Positions 34,681-44,321 of a stretch of 64,000 nucleotides of DNA are shown piece by piece. The notes below the pieces were generated by a model, which was not told the origin of the DNA, did not search any database, and saw only the letters and a program-made list of their open reading frames with translations. Every line of letters begins with the position of its first letter. Positions within the stretch are counted from its first letter, which is position 1. The position numbers and the translations under genes are program-made. Source of the stretch: Bradyrhizobium sp. JYMT SZCCT0180 (GTDB taxonomy: Bacteria; Pseudomonadota; Alphaproteobacteria; Rhizobiales; Xanthobacteraceae); the NCBI RefSeq assembly GCF_018130165.1, contig NZ_JAFCLZ010000012.1, positions 62,001-126,000 of the forward strand, read 5' to 3'.

Positions 34681-36225
34681 ATGAAGAGCGGTTCCCGACT
34701 GCTGGCAAATTCGACCTGGAACGCCCTGGCATTCCTCGTCAGCGTCGGGTTGAACTTGCTGATCTTGCCGTTTGTCGTCCGTAAATTGGGCGTTGCATCC
34801 TTCGGGATGGCGGGGCTTGTAATCGCCACCATTGCACCTGCGCTCATTTTCAGTGGCTCTCTCGCCATGATGTCGACGCGCGAATTTGCCCGAACGCTCG
34901 CAGCCGCAGCGCGCCATGAGACCCGACAGTTTTTTGCAACAGCGCTGTTTCTCAGCCTGGCGGTAGGAATTCCACTTGCAGGCCTTTTTTGGCTCGTTGG
35001 GCCGGCCTTTGCTCAGCGCGTTTTTCATCTGGGCGGTGACCTGGCGGCCGATCTTTTCGCCGCGTTCGCTTTCGGTGCGCTGGGATGGCTGTTCCAGTGC
35101 ATCGCCGGCGTATGTCTGGCGCTGTTCACGGCCCATCAAGATTACGCACGGCTGGCCCTGGTGAACGTCGCAGGCAGCGTGGCGTCGACACTTTCGATGC
35201 TTCTGTTGATCCCGCAGTGGCCGCAGCCGTCGACTTTCATGGCCTGTCAAATGATCGGTTTTGCAGTCAATCTGTTGCTGTCGATACTGCTGGCGCGGCT
35301 GCTATGTGCCGATGTGGTGGCGTTTCCGGCGCTGCATTCCAGATCGCTGGCAACTCTCCTGCACATCGGCAAATGGCAGGCGCTGGCGCAGAGCGGTGGA
35401 TTGGTCGCCGGACAGGCGGAGCGCTATTTGCTCGGCATGTTTCTTCAGCCGCAGAACGTCGGATACTATTCGATTGCGCAGCGCCTGGAGGAGGCCATTT
35501 ACATTGGCGTCCTCAAGATCGGCGAGATTCTGTTTCCTTTTTTCAGTGCAATGCAGGGCGAAAGCGACGAGCGCGTCGGCGACCTGTTTTTTCGCGCGTC
35601 ATGGATTCTGAACGTACTGGCCGTAACCGTGCTCGGAGCTCTCATTCCTGTCGCTGGTAATGTGCTGTACTTATGGACCGGCCCGGAAGTTGCTGCCGAA
35701 GGCCAGCGTGTGCTGATCGTGCTGGCGTTGGCAGGCATCCTTGGCAGCGGTACCAACGTTTTCACGTTCTATCTCCTGGCGAAGGGCAGGACACGCGCAA
35801 ACGCCGCGATCGCGCTGATCACCGCGCTACTCACCCTCGGAACCAGTGCGATGGCGCTTCCCTATTTTGGATGGCCGGCGGCGGGGTGGAGTTCGTGTGC
35901 CGGTGCGCTGGCCCAGATGGTTGTCATGACGCTACTGCTGCGGCGGAGTTTCGCCTTGTCAGACGTCGGGTTGCGGGTCTGGCATTTTGTCCTGATGCCC
36001 ATTGTAGTAGGGGTCGTCGGTGCAATTCTGTTGCGAGTCTGGATTACGAACTATGGGATAGATCAAGGTGCCGCTTTGTGGGAGGTTGCCGGCTATTACG
36101 TTCTTTCGGCCGCGGCGATCCTGATGGCTGTCATTGCCGTTTCCAGCATCGGCCCCTACGGAGCAGTTTGCCGGCGGGATCTGTATCGCATCGTAACGCG
36201 GTTTCTTCCTGCGCGGAGCATCTGA
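34681..36225 (+). CDS. wzx: Polysaccharide flippase (Wzx/MATE-like)
   Basis: Membrane protein of 514 residues with about twelve to fourteen hydrophobic helices and the polysaccharide-synthesis (Wzx/RfbX) family opening NSTWNALAFLVSVGLNLLIL, plus YYSIAQRLEEAIYIGVLKIGEIL. It should move lipid-linked repeat units across the inner membrane for later polymerisation. Located between sugar-biosynthesis genes and the AsnB gene (3 bp spacer to the next start), so it is part of the same transcript. The symbol is by family role only. Confidence 0.85.
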   Translation: MKSGSRLLANSTWNALAFLVSVGLNLLILPFVVRKLGVASFGMAGLVIATIAPALIFSGSLAMMSTREFARTLAAAARHETRQFFATALFLSLAVGIPLAGLFWLVGPAFAQRVFHLGGDLAADLFAAFAFGALGWLFQCIAGVCLALFTAHQDYARLALVNVAGSVASTLSMLLLIPQWPQPSTFMACQMIGFAVNLLLSILLARLLCADVVAFPALHSRSLATLLHIGKWQALAQSGGLVAGQAERYLLGMFLQPQNVGYYSIAQRLEEAIYIGVLKIGEILFPFFSAMQGESDERVGDLFFRASWILNVLAVTVLGALIPVAGNVLYLWTGPEVAAEGQRVLIVLALAGILGSGTNVFTFYLLAKGRTRANAAIALITALLTLGTSAMALPYFGWPAAGWSSCAGALAQMVVMTLLLRRSFALSDVGLRVWHFVLMPIVVGVVGAILLRVWITNYGIDQGAALWEVAGYYVLSAAAILMAVIAVSSIGPYGAVCRRDLYRIVTRFLPARSI

Positions 36226-36228
36226 TTC

Positions 36229-38067
36229 ATGTGCGGTATTGCTGGCATCGTCGATCTGCGCGGCGAAGCTGTCGCTCCATCTGCTATCGAGAAAATTACC
36301 GGCCTGATCTCTCACCGCGGTCCCGATGGTGCTGGATTTTGGTTCAGCGATGACAAGCGGATCGCGTTCGGACATCGGCGTTTGGCGATTATCGACCCCG
36401 GCGCCCGTGGCGATCAGCCGATGCATTCGGGGGATGGCCGTTTTGTCATCGTCTATAATGGCGAGGTCTACAACTTCCTGGAATTGCGGGCAGAGTTGCA
36501 AGCCGCGGGCGTCCCGTTCCGCACCGAGTCCGATACGGAAGTTATCCTCGCCGCCTGGCAGGCGTGGGGATCGGACATGCTCCTGCGCTTCAACGGAATG
36601 TGGGCCCTGGCGATCGCGGACAAGGTCTCTGGCGACGTTTTCCTGGCCCGCGACCGGTTCGGCATCAAACCATTGCTTTATTCGGTTTCGGATGGCCGCC
36701 TGGTGTTTGCGTCGGAAATGCGTGCCATTGTTCGATCCGGATTGGTGCCTACCGACATTGATGCAGATGCTGCGCGCCGGATCATGGTCGATGCCTTTGG
36801 CATAGAAGGAAGCGAACGGACCCTGCACCGGGAAATCAAGCGGTTACAGGGAGGACACCATCTTTGGATAAGGGGCGGCCGCACCAGCGTTACGCGTTGG
36901 TGGCGTACGCTGGATCATCTGCCTCAGTTACCCTCCAATGATGCCGAGCGGGTCGAACGTTTCGGCCAGATTTTTCGAGATGCCGTGGCTTTGCGGATGC
37001 GCAGTGACGTGCCGATTGGCACCTGCCTGTCCGGTGGATTCGATTCCTCTGCCATCATTTGTACGATGTCCGAGGCCGAGAAGAAGGGGATGGGGCCGCG
37101 TGGCAATCATGCCTGGCGGCACGCATTTGTCGCGTCGTTTCCGGGATCTCCCAACGACGAACGGCCACAGGCCGAGGAGGCCGCGGCCTGGGCCGGTGTT
37201 GAGCCCACGATACTGCAAATCGGTGATGACGACGCCTTGCGGGATTTCGATCGCGTGCTCGAAGACATGGACGAGGTCTATATTGGCCTGCCCACGGCCG
37301 TCTGGTTGATCTATCGGGAATTGCGTCGCCAGAAAGTGCTTGTTTCGCTCGATGGCCATGGTGCTGATGAATTGATGGGGGGGTATCTGCAGGCGGGCGG
37401 TGCGGGGGCGTTTTGGATGCGTAACGTTCTTTCTGGCATCACGGAGCGCTGGCGGTTTTGGGCAAACGCGGTGGATTTCGCGCGCGCGGCACTCCTCAAG
37501 CGACGAGGCCATTTTTTTCTGCGGGGCGGGCTTTCCTCGCTTCCACGGGGCTTCGCTGTGGTTGGCGATGAGGACCGTTTGCCAACCGAGTGGGGTTCCT
37601 TCAATCGCAGGCTCTATCGGATGCTCCATGGAACCGTTCTGCCGACAATCCTGCGCAACTTCGATCGCCTGTCGATGGCGCACGGGATAGAAGTGCGGAT
37701 GCCTTTTCTGGATTGGCGGCTGGTGACCTATGCGGTTGCTCTTCCGGAAGAGGCCAAGTACGCCGACGGATACTCGAAGTTGATTGCGCGTCGAGCCATG
37801 GCCGGCTGCATGCCGGAATCCATCCGGACCGCAAAGCGCAAAATCGGCTTCAATTCGCCGATGCCGGAATGGTTGAACGGACCGCTTTCTTCCTGGACCG
37901 CATCCTTGCTGGCAAAGAAGGTTGAGGCCTTCACGGAACTGGTCGATGAGCCGGCGTTCGAGAAGGCAGTCTTGAAACTGAATCGTGACAGGTCGTGGGA
38001 TTGGGAGTCGGCGGGACGGATTTGGCCCTATCTCCATATGAAGTGGGTCCTGGCTCGCCTGCCGTGA
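36229..38067 (+). CDS. asnB: Asparagine-synthase-type amidotransferase (AsnB/WbpS-like)
   Basis: Glutamine-hydrolysing amidotransferase, 612 residues. Cys2 of the MCGIAGIVDL start is the glutaminase nucleophile; SHRGPDGAG, NGEVYNF and RDRFGIKPLL follow. The synthetase domain has the pyrophosphate loop SGGFDSS (268-274). Inside polysaccharide loci such proteins (for example WbpS) amidate uronic acids of the repeat unit rather than make free asparagine. The upstream WlbABC-like genes provide exactly such a uronic acid, so uronamide formation is proposed. It starts 3 bp after the flippase stop. Confidence 0.85.
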   Translation: MCGIAGIVDLRGEAVAPSAIEKITGLISHRGPDGAGFWFSDDKRIAFGHRRLAIIDPGARGDQPMHSGDGRFVIVYNGEVYNFLELRAELQAAGVPFRTESDTEVILAAWQAWGSDMLLRFNGMWALAIADKVSGDVFLARDRFGIKPLLYSVSDGRLVFASEMRAIVRSGLVPTDIDADAARRIMVDAFGIEGSERTLHREIKRLQGGHHLWIRGGRTSVTRWWRTLDHLPQLPSNDAERVERFGQIFRDAVALRMRSDVPIGTCLSGGFDSSAIICTMSEAEKKGMGPRGNHAWRHAFVASFPGSPNDERPQAEEAAAWAGVEPTILQIGDDDALRDFDRVLEDMDEVYIGLPTAVWLIYRELRRQKVLVSLDGHGADELMGGYLQAGGAGAFWMRNVLSGITERWRFWANAVDFARAALLKRRGHFFLRGGLSSLPRGFAVVGDEDRLPTEWGSFNRRLYRMLHGTVLPTILRNFDRLSMAHGIEVRMPFLDWRLVTYAVALPEEAKYADGYSKLIARRAMAGCMPESIRTAKRKIGFNSPMPEWLNGPLSSWTASLLAKKVEAFTELVDEPAFEKAVLKLNRDRSWDWESAGRIWPYLHMKWVLARLP

Positions 38068-38187
38068 TGGCGTCTTGAAAGAGACGATTATTGCAAACCC
38101 CTTCGCTCCCGCCCGGTTCTTCTCGGGTGGTGAAATTCCATCGACTCCCCGGCGTTCGATGCAGCGCCGACGGTGGCGGAGGTGATC

Positions 38188-39585
38188 ATGCTCGTGGCAA
38201 GCTATGTGTTGACAGCCTTGTCGATCTGCTGCGCCGCAGTTTATCTGTGCGGCAGGCTGCGGCTCTTTCTGACCGCGACCACGATGTTGCTGGCCTCATT
38301 GCTTCTTATTTATGGACCGGCATATCTCAGCTTCGTGCTGTCATCGGGCGAAAAGGCGATGCTGATTGCTCGATTGTCCGGCTCGGAGGGGCGCATGTCG
38401 GTCATGTACAGCATGATTCAGTCAGCCTCATCCGATTTCGGCGCAATCATTGTTGCGATGAATATCTCGATTGCGTTGATGTTCATTGGCGTCGTCGCCA
38501 GCGTCGAGATTGTTGACCGCTTGATTCCGGGGCGGGCTGCGTCATTAAAAATCGCATTAGCCGACTGGAATTCACAAGCCCTGAGAGACAGCGTCGGCGG
38601 GACCCGCGTGTTGCTGGTGATCGTGGTCTGTTTGACTTTGTTCCTGGCATGGATCTCTTTTAGCGAGGATCACCTTGGAACCATTGGATCGTTTTTGTCC
38701 ATTACCGGAGACGAGGCAGCAAGGGCTGCATTCCGCCTGAACAACGGGGGGAGCCCAAACTATCTTTATCGGATGGCGTTAGGTGCAGTGGCACCGATGC
38801 TGGTCGTATGGGGACTGCTGTCGGGTTGGGTCAACCGCTCGTGGGGTCTGCTATCGGTGGCGGGCTTGCTTCTTGTTGCGGTCTTGATCGGAAAATCCGA
38901 GATCTTGAGCAGGGCGCCTCCTGCATTTTTCCTTGTTCAGCTGATCGTGGCCGGCCTGCTTGTGTTTCGCAACAAGCTGACCTGGCGGAGCGCCCTTGTC
39001 GTCCTGTCTGCAGTCATTCTGATCCTGTACGTCGTCGTCAGGCTCACGATATCCGTCTACGACAGTTTCGGACCTTGGGGATTTCTTTATTACCGGATAT
39101 TTGAAGTGCCAAGCGAGTCGGCTCTCGAAACGTTTGGCGCTTTTCCGGCCAAGTACCCTCACACCTGGGGTGCGAATATCAGGCCGCTGGCAGCGATGAT
39201 GGGACTCGATTACGTCCCAGCGTTCACGATCATTTCGCAGCTTTGGCACAATACCAAAGACGCCACCAGCAACGCGCTCTTCATTGCCGACGCCTGGGTC
39301 GATTTTTCATATGGCGGTGTGATCGTCTTCAGTGCGTTGGCGGGCGCTGCCTGTCGGCTGATTGACTTGATCTACCTGGTAAATGGCAAAACCACGATCG
39401 GCATCGCGATGATGGCCGCGGCCTTTGGTGGCGTTCTGACGCTGCTCGTGAGCGCACTTAACACCGCATTTCTATCGGGAGGATTGTTGCTTGCGCCGCT
39501 CGTCGCGGGGGCCATTGTCGGAATAATCAAAGTTATGAACAGGAACTCGGGGCTGCATGCAAAGCCGGCCGGAGTTGGCACTTAA
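38188..39585 (+). CDS. Multi-pass membrane protein, probable polysaccharide polymerase (Wzy-like)
   Basis: Membrane protein of 465 residues with about ten or eleven hydrophobic helices and a large central soluble loop (about residues 285-350, YDSFGPWGFLYYRIF to WHNTKD), which is the usual look of O-antigen polymerases. Primary sequence of Wzy proteins is hardly conserved, so the call rests on topology and on the place after wzx and the amidotransferase. ATG 38188 has GGAGG five bases upstream; GTG 38173 is the alternative. Confidence 0.65.
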   Translation: MLVASYVLTALSICCAAVYLCGRLRLFLTATTMLLASLLLIYGPAYLSFVLSSGEKAMLIARLSGSEGRMSVMYSMIQSASSDFGAIIVAMNISIALMFIGVVASVEIVDRLIPGRAASLKIALADWNSQALRDSVGGTRVLLVIVVCLTLFLAWISFSEDHLGTIGSFLSITGDEAARAAFRLNNGGSPNYLYRMALGAVAPMLVVWGLLSGWVNRSWGLLSVAGLLLVAVLIGKSEILSRAPPAFFLVQLIVAGLLVFRNKLTWRSALVVLSAVILILYVVVRLTISVYDSFGPWGFLYYRIFEVPSESALETFGAFPAKYPHTWGANIRPLAAMMGLDYVPAFTIISQLWHNTKDATSNALFIADAWVDFSYGGVIVFSALAGAACRLIDLIYLVNGKTTIGIAMMAAAFGGVLTLLVSALNTAFLSGGLLLAPLVAGAIVGIIKVMNRNSGLHAKPAGVGT

Positions 39586-39587
39586 GT

Positions 39588-40313
39588 CTACTTGGCCAAC
39601 ACCATCAGCGACCAGCCTCCCAGAATACGGGCGGCCAGATCCGGCGAGACTTTTGATAACAGCGCGCGCGGAAGCTTCATCAGGTTGGTGCGTAACCTGC
39701 TGCTGTCGAGTTCAACCGCTCGCGCGGTGAAATCGGTGTCGATTATTTCGTAGCCGCAGTACCGGATCGTCTCGATCGCAGTTTCCTTGGTGAAATAGTG
39801 CAGGTGCCCCACGCGTCGCCGCGCGTCCAGCAGCGTATCTCTCCGCGCTACCGCGAAGACCGATAGATCGAGCGGGATATGAAAAATCTTGTAGTCAGCG
39901 TAGCTGCGGAGCGATTTGATGAACCCGATATAGTCGTCGACATGCTCGAATACATCAATGCACAGCAGGGCGTCGAAGTGGACGTTCTCGTCCAGCATGT
40001 TGGTGTTGACATAATGCAAGCCAGGACGTTCGCGCTTTCGCGCCAGCTCGAAGGCTTGCCCGGACATCTCATAGCCGACGAACGTGCTTTCAGGCAGAAG
40101 AGTCTTGAGCTGCACCAGTATCTCGCCCGCGCCGCAGCCGATTTCTGCGATCCGGGAGGGATTGAGATCGTTTCTGCGCAGGGTGCTGCATATCTTGGCG
40201 GCCTTCCAGGCTGAATCCTCGGCATGCCAAGTAGGATTGTTCGCGAGATACTCCGCGTTGGAATAGATCGACTCTGTTTCGATCTGGTGGCCCACGGTAT
40301 TCTTGCTGCTCAT
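39588..40313 (-). CDS. Class I SAM-dependent methyltransferase
   Basis: Rossmann-fold methyltransferase, 241 residues. The SAM-binding motif I is IAEIGCGAGEILVQL, and motif II-like parts are FDALLCIDVFEHVDDYIGF and the ensuing KIFHIPLDLSVF. The gene is convergent with the polymerase (3 bp apart) and divergent from the following glycosyltransferase, the only minus-strand gene between 31974 and 43038. A sugar or lipid O-methylation in polysaccharide assembly is plausible; target unknown. Confidence 0.82.
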   Translation of the reverse strand: MSSKNTVGHQIETESIYSNAEYLANNPTWHAEDSAWKAAKICSTLRRNDLNPSRIAEIGCGAGEILVQLKTLLPESTFVGYEMSGQAFELARKRERPGLHYVNTNMLDENVHFDALLCIDVFEHVDDYIGFIKSLRSYADYKIFHIPLDLSVFAVARRDTLLDARRRVGHLHYFTKETAIETIRYCGYEIIDTDFTARAVELDSSRLRTNLMKLPRALLSKVSPDLAARILGGWSLMVLAK

Positions 40314-40495
40314 GCGCTATTCCGGTCTCGTATACCCGCCGCCTGAAGCGAAAACTGGCCTATTTCGCAGCAGCACCTGGGGGTGTCAACTGTGGGCGAA
40401 CCAATGGTCGGTTGGCATGTCTGAGCTACAGGCGCGTTGAGTGTTGTTATTCGTGTGCAGTTTGCTATCTCATGGCATCCTTTGGCGGACCCTTG

Positions 40496-41584
40496 ATGCG
40501 GTTATTTCAGAATAGCGCTCTTTACCCATCTTACCTGCAGCATTTTGATGGTCTTGCGGTCGGGGCCGTTAGCTTCGATGATCGACTGCGCGTGTTCCTG
40601 GACGACAGGTTCGGTGCGTTGCATTTCCTCCAGCCGGTCCTTGACCGGTCGCCCGATGCATTTTTTACCAATGCCAACGACACGACGCTGCAGACGTACT
40701 GGGCGCGCGAGCACGGAATGGCGTCGGCGAGCGCGCCGGAGGACATTCTTCTGGCGCAGATCGAACATCATCGCGCGGACGTGTTCTACAATCTGGATCC
40801 GATCCGCTACAGCAGCAGCTTTGTTCGCAAGCTGCCCGGATGCGTGAGGAAAGCCGTATGCTGGCGTGCTGCGCCATCGGGTGGCGTCGATCTGTCGGGC
40901 TACGATGCTGTCGTCAGTAATTTCCCCTCTATCCTTGATGACTGGCGACGGAAAGGCTGCAGTGTTGCGCCGTTCTTTCCGGCGATTGATCCGCTGATGG
41001 ATCAGTATGGTCGCGGCGATCGGCCTATCGACGTGTTGTTCGTTGGCGGTTACTCGCGACACCATTCGCGTCGTGCGGGCATTTTGGAGCGGGTCGCTGC
41101 ACTCGCCGCGCGGCGAAACGTGGTGTTCTGCCTTGACGCATCGCGTCTGACGCGGCTCGCCGAAACCCCTCTCGGGCTTTTGCCGCCCCTGAAGAAGCAT
41201 CGCCGACCTCGTGCCATATCGAAAATTTCGAGACCGCCGGTCTTCGGACGGCAGCTCTATGATCTCATCGGGCGATCCAAGATCGTGCTCAACGGGGCGA
41301 TCGACATGGCGGGAGAGGATCGCGGCAATATGAGATGCTTCGAGGCCATGGGGTGCGGTGCCTTGCTGGTGTCAGATGACGGCCGTTACCCAGAAGCGAT
41401 GGAACCTGGCGTCACAATCGTGACCTATGGCTCGCCCGAGGAAGCGCTTACCCTCATCGAGGAGCGGCTGGCGGACGGGGATGAATCGTCGAGGATTGCC
41501 TCGCTCGGTCGCGAAAGGGTCACTGCCGCCTACAGTAAGCCGTTGCAATGGAAGAGCTTTGTTGATCTCGTCGGGCAGTTATGA
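40496..41584 (+). CDS. CgeB-like glycosyltransferase
   Basis: GT-B-like glycosyltransferase of the CgeB/DUF3880 kind, 362 residues. The C-terminal donor-binding region is IDMAGEDRGNMRCFEAMGCGALLVSDDGR, typical of this family, and GRYPEAMEPGVTIVTY follows. The N-terminal half is poorly conserved. ATG 40496 is preceded by GGCGGA at seven bases. The adjacent genes are a hexapeptide acyltransferase and a methyltransferase, so it likely adds or decorates one sugar. The donor sugar is unknown. Confidence 0.75.
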   Translation: MRLFQNSALYPSYLQHFDGLAVGAVSFDDRLRVFLDDRFGALHFLQPVLDRSPDAFFTNANDTTLQTYWAREHGMASASAPEDILLAQIEHHRADVFYNLDPIRYSSSFVRKLPGCVRKAVCWRAAPSGGVDLSGYDAVVSNFPSILDDWRRKGCSVAPFFPAIDPLMDQYGRGDRPIDVLFVGGYSRHHSRRAGILERVAALAARRNVVFCLDASRLTRLAETPLGLLPPLKKHRRPRAISKISRPPVFGRQLYDLIGRSKIVLNGAIDMAGEDRGNMRCFEAMGCGALLVSDDGRYPEAMEPGVTIVTYGSPEEALTLIEERLADGDESSRIASLGRERVTAAYSKPLQWKSFVDLVGQL

Positions 41585-41624
41585 TCGTGCTAATTACTCC
41601 CGCCCAATAACGCAGTTGAACTAC

Positions 41625-42194
41625 ATGAACCTTCACCGTCTGGCCCAGCAGATCCTGGGACGTGCAACCTGCAGGGTCGGTGCCAGGTCGCGCCTCAGCC
41701 AAGCGGCGCGCATCAAGAATGCCGCCGGCGACTCCGATCGTATCCTGATTGGCTGCGATACGTTTGTGCGCGGCGAGCTGATGACGTTCGGGCACGGGGG
41801 AAGAATCGTGCTGGGCGACTGGTGCTATGTGGGAGACGGAACCCGCATTTGGTCCGCGGCATCGATCGAAATCGGACATCGCGTCTTGATTTCCCATTCC
41901 GTCAATATATTCGATAACCTCACGCATCCGCTGCAAGCCTCGCAACGACACCAGCAGGCCAGGGAAATATTCGAACGTGGTCATCCGCGTAAGCTGGAGT
42001 TGGGCGAGCAGCCTGTCACGATTCACGACGACGCCTGGATAGGCGCGGGAGCCTTTGTTCTGCGCGGCGTCACCGTCGGGCAGGGTGCGATCGTCGCGGC
42101 CGGGGCCGTCGTCACCAGGGATGTGCCGGCGTTCTCGATCGCCGCGGGAAATCCCGCGGTTGTTGTCAGGGAGCTATCGCCCGATGAGCGCTGA
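41625..42194 (+). CDS. Hexapeptide-repeat (WbbJ-like) acyltransferase
   Basis: Left-handed beta-helix O-acetyltransferase, 189 residues. Hexapeptide regions are RILIGCDTFVRGE, IVLGDWCYVGDGTRIW, VTIHDDAWIGAGAFVLRG and GAIVAAGAVVTRDV, with an end AAGNPAVVVRE; the catalytic-type His is in ISHSVNIFDN. Probably acetylates a sugar of the repeat unit. ATG 41625 starts the first repeat region; the frame continues upstream inside the previous gene, where it is not coding. Its end overlaps the following methyltransferase by 11 bp. Confidence 0.82.
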   Translation: MNLHRLAQQILGRATCRVGARSRLSQAARIKNAAGDSDRILIGCDTFVRGELMTFGHGGRIVLGDWCYVGDGTRIWSAASIEIGHRVLISHSVNIFDNLTHPLQASQRHQQAREIFERGHPRKLELGEQPVTIHDDAWIGAGAFVLRGVTVGQGAIVAAGAVVTRDVPAFSIAAGNPAVVVRELSPDER

Positions 42195-43038
42195 TCCCAA
42201 GCTGTCGTCCTGGGAAGAGGCGGTCGTCTGGTTTCGAAATCAACCCGAGCAGCAGCAAGTTGCGCGCGACGCATACTACGATGACCCATTGGTGGATGCC
42301 GCGGCGCGTTACCATGCATCGGAGGAGTGGCGCGCCGTCTCCAGAATATTGCATGGTCGTCGTGGCCGAGCGCTCGATATCGGAGCTGGCCGTGGTATCG
42401 CCAGTTATGCACTGGCCCGTGATGGTTTCGCAGTTACGGCGCTTGAGCCTGACCCAAGCAAGATTGTTGGCGCAGCAGCGATACGCATGCTCGCGCACGA
42501 TGCCGGAATTGCCGTTGACATTGTCGAGGAAGTTTCCGAGCGGCTGCCGTTTGCTGATGCGAGCTTCGATGTCGTGTTTGCGCGAGCGGTGCTGCATCAC
42601 ACGACAAATCTGGAAGCTGCATGCCGTGAAATCTATCGCGTACTGAAGCCAGGTGGCATCGCGGTTGCCGCCCGCGAACACGTCATCAGTCGTGATTCCG
42701 ACCTTCAGAAGTTTTTGGACCAGCATCCGCTGCATCGGCTCTATGGCGGTGAGAACGCCTTTCGTCTTGATCGGTACGTTGGTGCGTTGCGTGCTGCCGG
42801 CTTTGAGCCGCTCGAGATACTTCCGCCCCTTACAAGCCCGATCAACCTGTTTCCTTACACCATTGAGAGCTTGCGATCGGCTGTCGTCTCACGGCTTTCG
42901 GCCAAGCTTCCCGTCCCGGGCTGGCGAACGCTCCTGAGTCATGACCGCATGTTCAGGTTCATGCTGTTGATCGCCGAACAATTCGACAACCGGCCCGGTC
43001 GACTTTATTCGTTTGTGGGATACAAGCCGGAGCGGTGA
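42184..43038 (+). CDS. Class I SAM-dependent methyltransferase
   Basis: Methyltransferase of 284 residues with SAM motif ALDIGAGRGIASYALA, the acidic loop ALEPDPSK, and FDVVFARAVLHHTTN followed by REIYRVLKPGG. It overlaps the preceding acyltransferase by 11 bp. By location it should methylate a sugar or a terminal residue of the polysaccharide, which can also regulate chain length. The target is not readable from sequence. It converges with the minus-strand glycosyltransferase at 43068. Confidence 0.82.
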   Translation: MSADPKLSSWEEAVVWFRNQPEQQQVARDAYYDDPLVDAAARYHASEEWRAVSRILHGRRGRALDIGAGRGIASYALARDGFAVTALEPDPSKIVGAAAIRMLAHDAGIAVDIVEEVSERLPFADASFDVVFARAVLHHTTNLEAACREIYRVLKPGGIAVAAREHVISRDSDLQKFLDQHPLHRLYGGENAFRLDRYVGALRAAGFEPLEILPPLTSPINLFPYTIESLRSAVVSRLSAKLPVPGWRTLLSHDRMFRFMLLIAEQFDNRPGRLYSFVGYKPER

Positions 43039-43067
43039 AGCCAATGTCGGCCGTCTCTCATTAAGAA

Positions 43068-44321
43068 CTATTGCGACGTCTTGTTGGAAACGACGTCCTC
43101 GTAGATGGCCACGGCCTGTTCTGCGGATCTCTCCCAATTAAAGAGCTGAGTGACACGTGCGCGCCCGGCATCGCCCAGCGCCTTGCGAAGCGGTAGGTCG
43201 GCGCACAGCCGGTCCAGCGCCGAAGCGAGTGCTGTGGGATCGCCGGGCTTCATCAAGATTCCTGTGTCGGCGGAAACTTCGAATGGAATTCCGCCGATCA
43301 AGGTCGAAACCACCGGCAGGCCGCTGGCCATGGCTTCCAGAATGACAAGTGGCAGCGTATCGGCGCGCGAGGGAAAGACGAACAGGTGGACGCTCTGATA
43401 GAGGGCGCGCAATTCTTCGCGGGTGATGAAATCGGTGAACAGAATCGTTTCACTGCCTGCAGGCATGCCGTTGTCAGCAAGGAGCTGTGCATGCTCCTTC
43501 TGCGAACGGATAGCACCGGCGACAACAGCCACAGCCTTTTCGCGCATCAGGGGCAGGGCTCTGAGCAGTACGTCCAGGCCCTTGTTTGCCGTGTGGTTAC
43601 CCACATACAGCATGAGCGGACGATCGGTCGGAAGAGCGAAGCGTGCGACCAGTCGTTGCCGCTCTGCTTCTGAAACAGGAATCGTGAAGTAGGGGTCCAC
43701 GCCATTGGATACGACGCGAAGATTGCGAGGATCCACCCCCATGCCGGATAGAACAGGTTCCTCCTGAGGCGAGAGCATCAGGACTCTCGCCGCGTTCTGC
43801 GCCACGTGAACGACCGGTCGACGCACCAGCAATTCCAGCAATGGCTTCTGCCAGGCAGGGGCACCGAAGCCTTGTGAGAATTCGTTGAATTCGATGAAGC
43901 CGTGCGTTGAAATCACGTAGGGGATTTTCAGGTCTTTACAGGCCTGCGCCGCAGCCTTGAGCGCACCCGGTGGATGCGGATTGTGAAAATGAACGACATC
44001 GAACCGTCCCTCGCGAAGCCATGGCTTGATATTCGCCCGCCATGCGAGAGTGACGACTTGCCGCGGCAGGAGGCGCCTCAGGGGCAGAAGGGGATTTGCT
44101 GCCTTTTGACGAATGATGCGCAGACCGTTCTCGACGGTTTCGCCGTTGTCCTCCGCCATCAGCAAGAGCGCGCTGTCGATCTGCTTTGCGATTCTCTCGG
44201 TTAATTGGATCGCGGCCGATACCCCTCCGCTTGCCTTGAACGTTGGTGGCGTGATGACGACCGCGCCAACGCGCAGCTTGGTGGCCGTCACGTTAGTCCA
44301 TCCTCCATCCGATTTGTCCAT
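43068..44321 (-). CDS. GT4-family glycosyltransferase
   Basis: GT-B glycosyltransferase of family GT4, 417 residues. N-terminal acceptor part: VGAVVITPPTFKASGGVSAAIQL; donor part: LMLYVGNHTANKGLDVLLRALP, followed by LHLFVFPSRADTLPLVILEAMASG with the paired Glu residues of GT4. It is the last gene of the three-gene minus-strand tail of the polysaccharide block, and its 5' end overlaps the epimerase stop by 34 bp. The donor and acceptor sugars are unknown. Confidence 0.85.
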   Translation of the reverse strand: MDKSDGGWTNVTATKLRVGAVVITPPTFKASGGVSAAIQLTERIAKQIDSALLLMAEDNGETVENGLRIIRQKAANPLLPLRRLLPRQVVTLAWRANIKPWLREGRFDVVHFHNPHPPGALKAAAQACKDLKIPYVISTHGFIEFNEFSQGFGAPAWQKPLLELLVRRPVVHVAQNAARVLMLSPQEEPVLSGMGVDPRNLRVVSNGVDPYFTIPVSEAERQRLVARFALPTDRPLMLYVGNHTANKGLDVLLRALPLMREKAVAVVAGAIRSQKEHAQLLADNGMPAGSETILFTDFITREELRALYQSVHLFVFPSRADTLPLVILEAMASGLPVVSTLIGGIPFEVSADTGILMKPGDPTALASALDRLCADLPLRKALGDAGRARVTQLFNWERSAEQAVAIYEDVVSNKTSQ

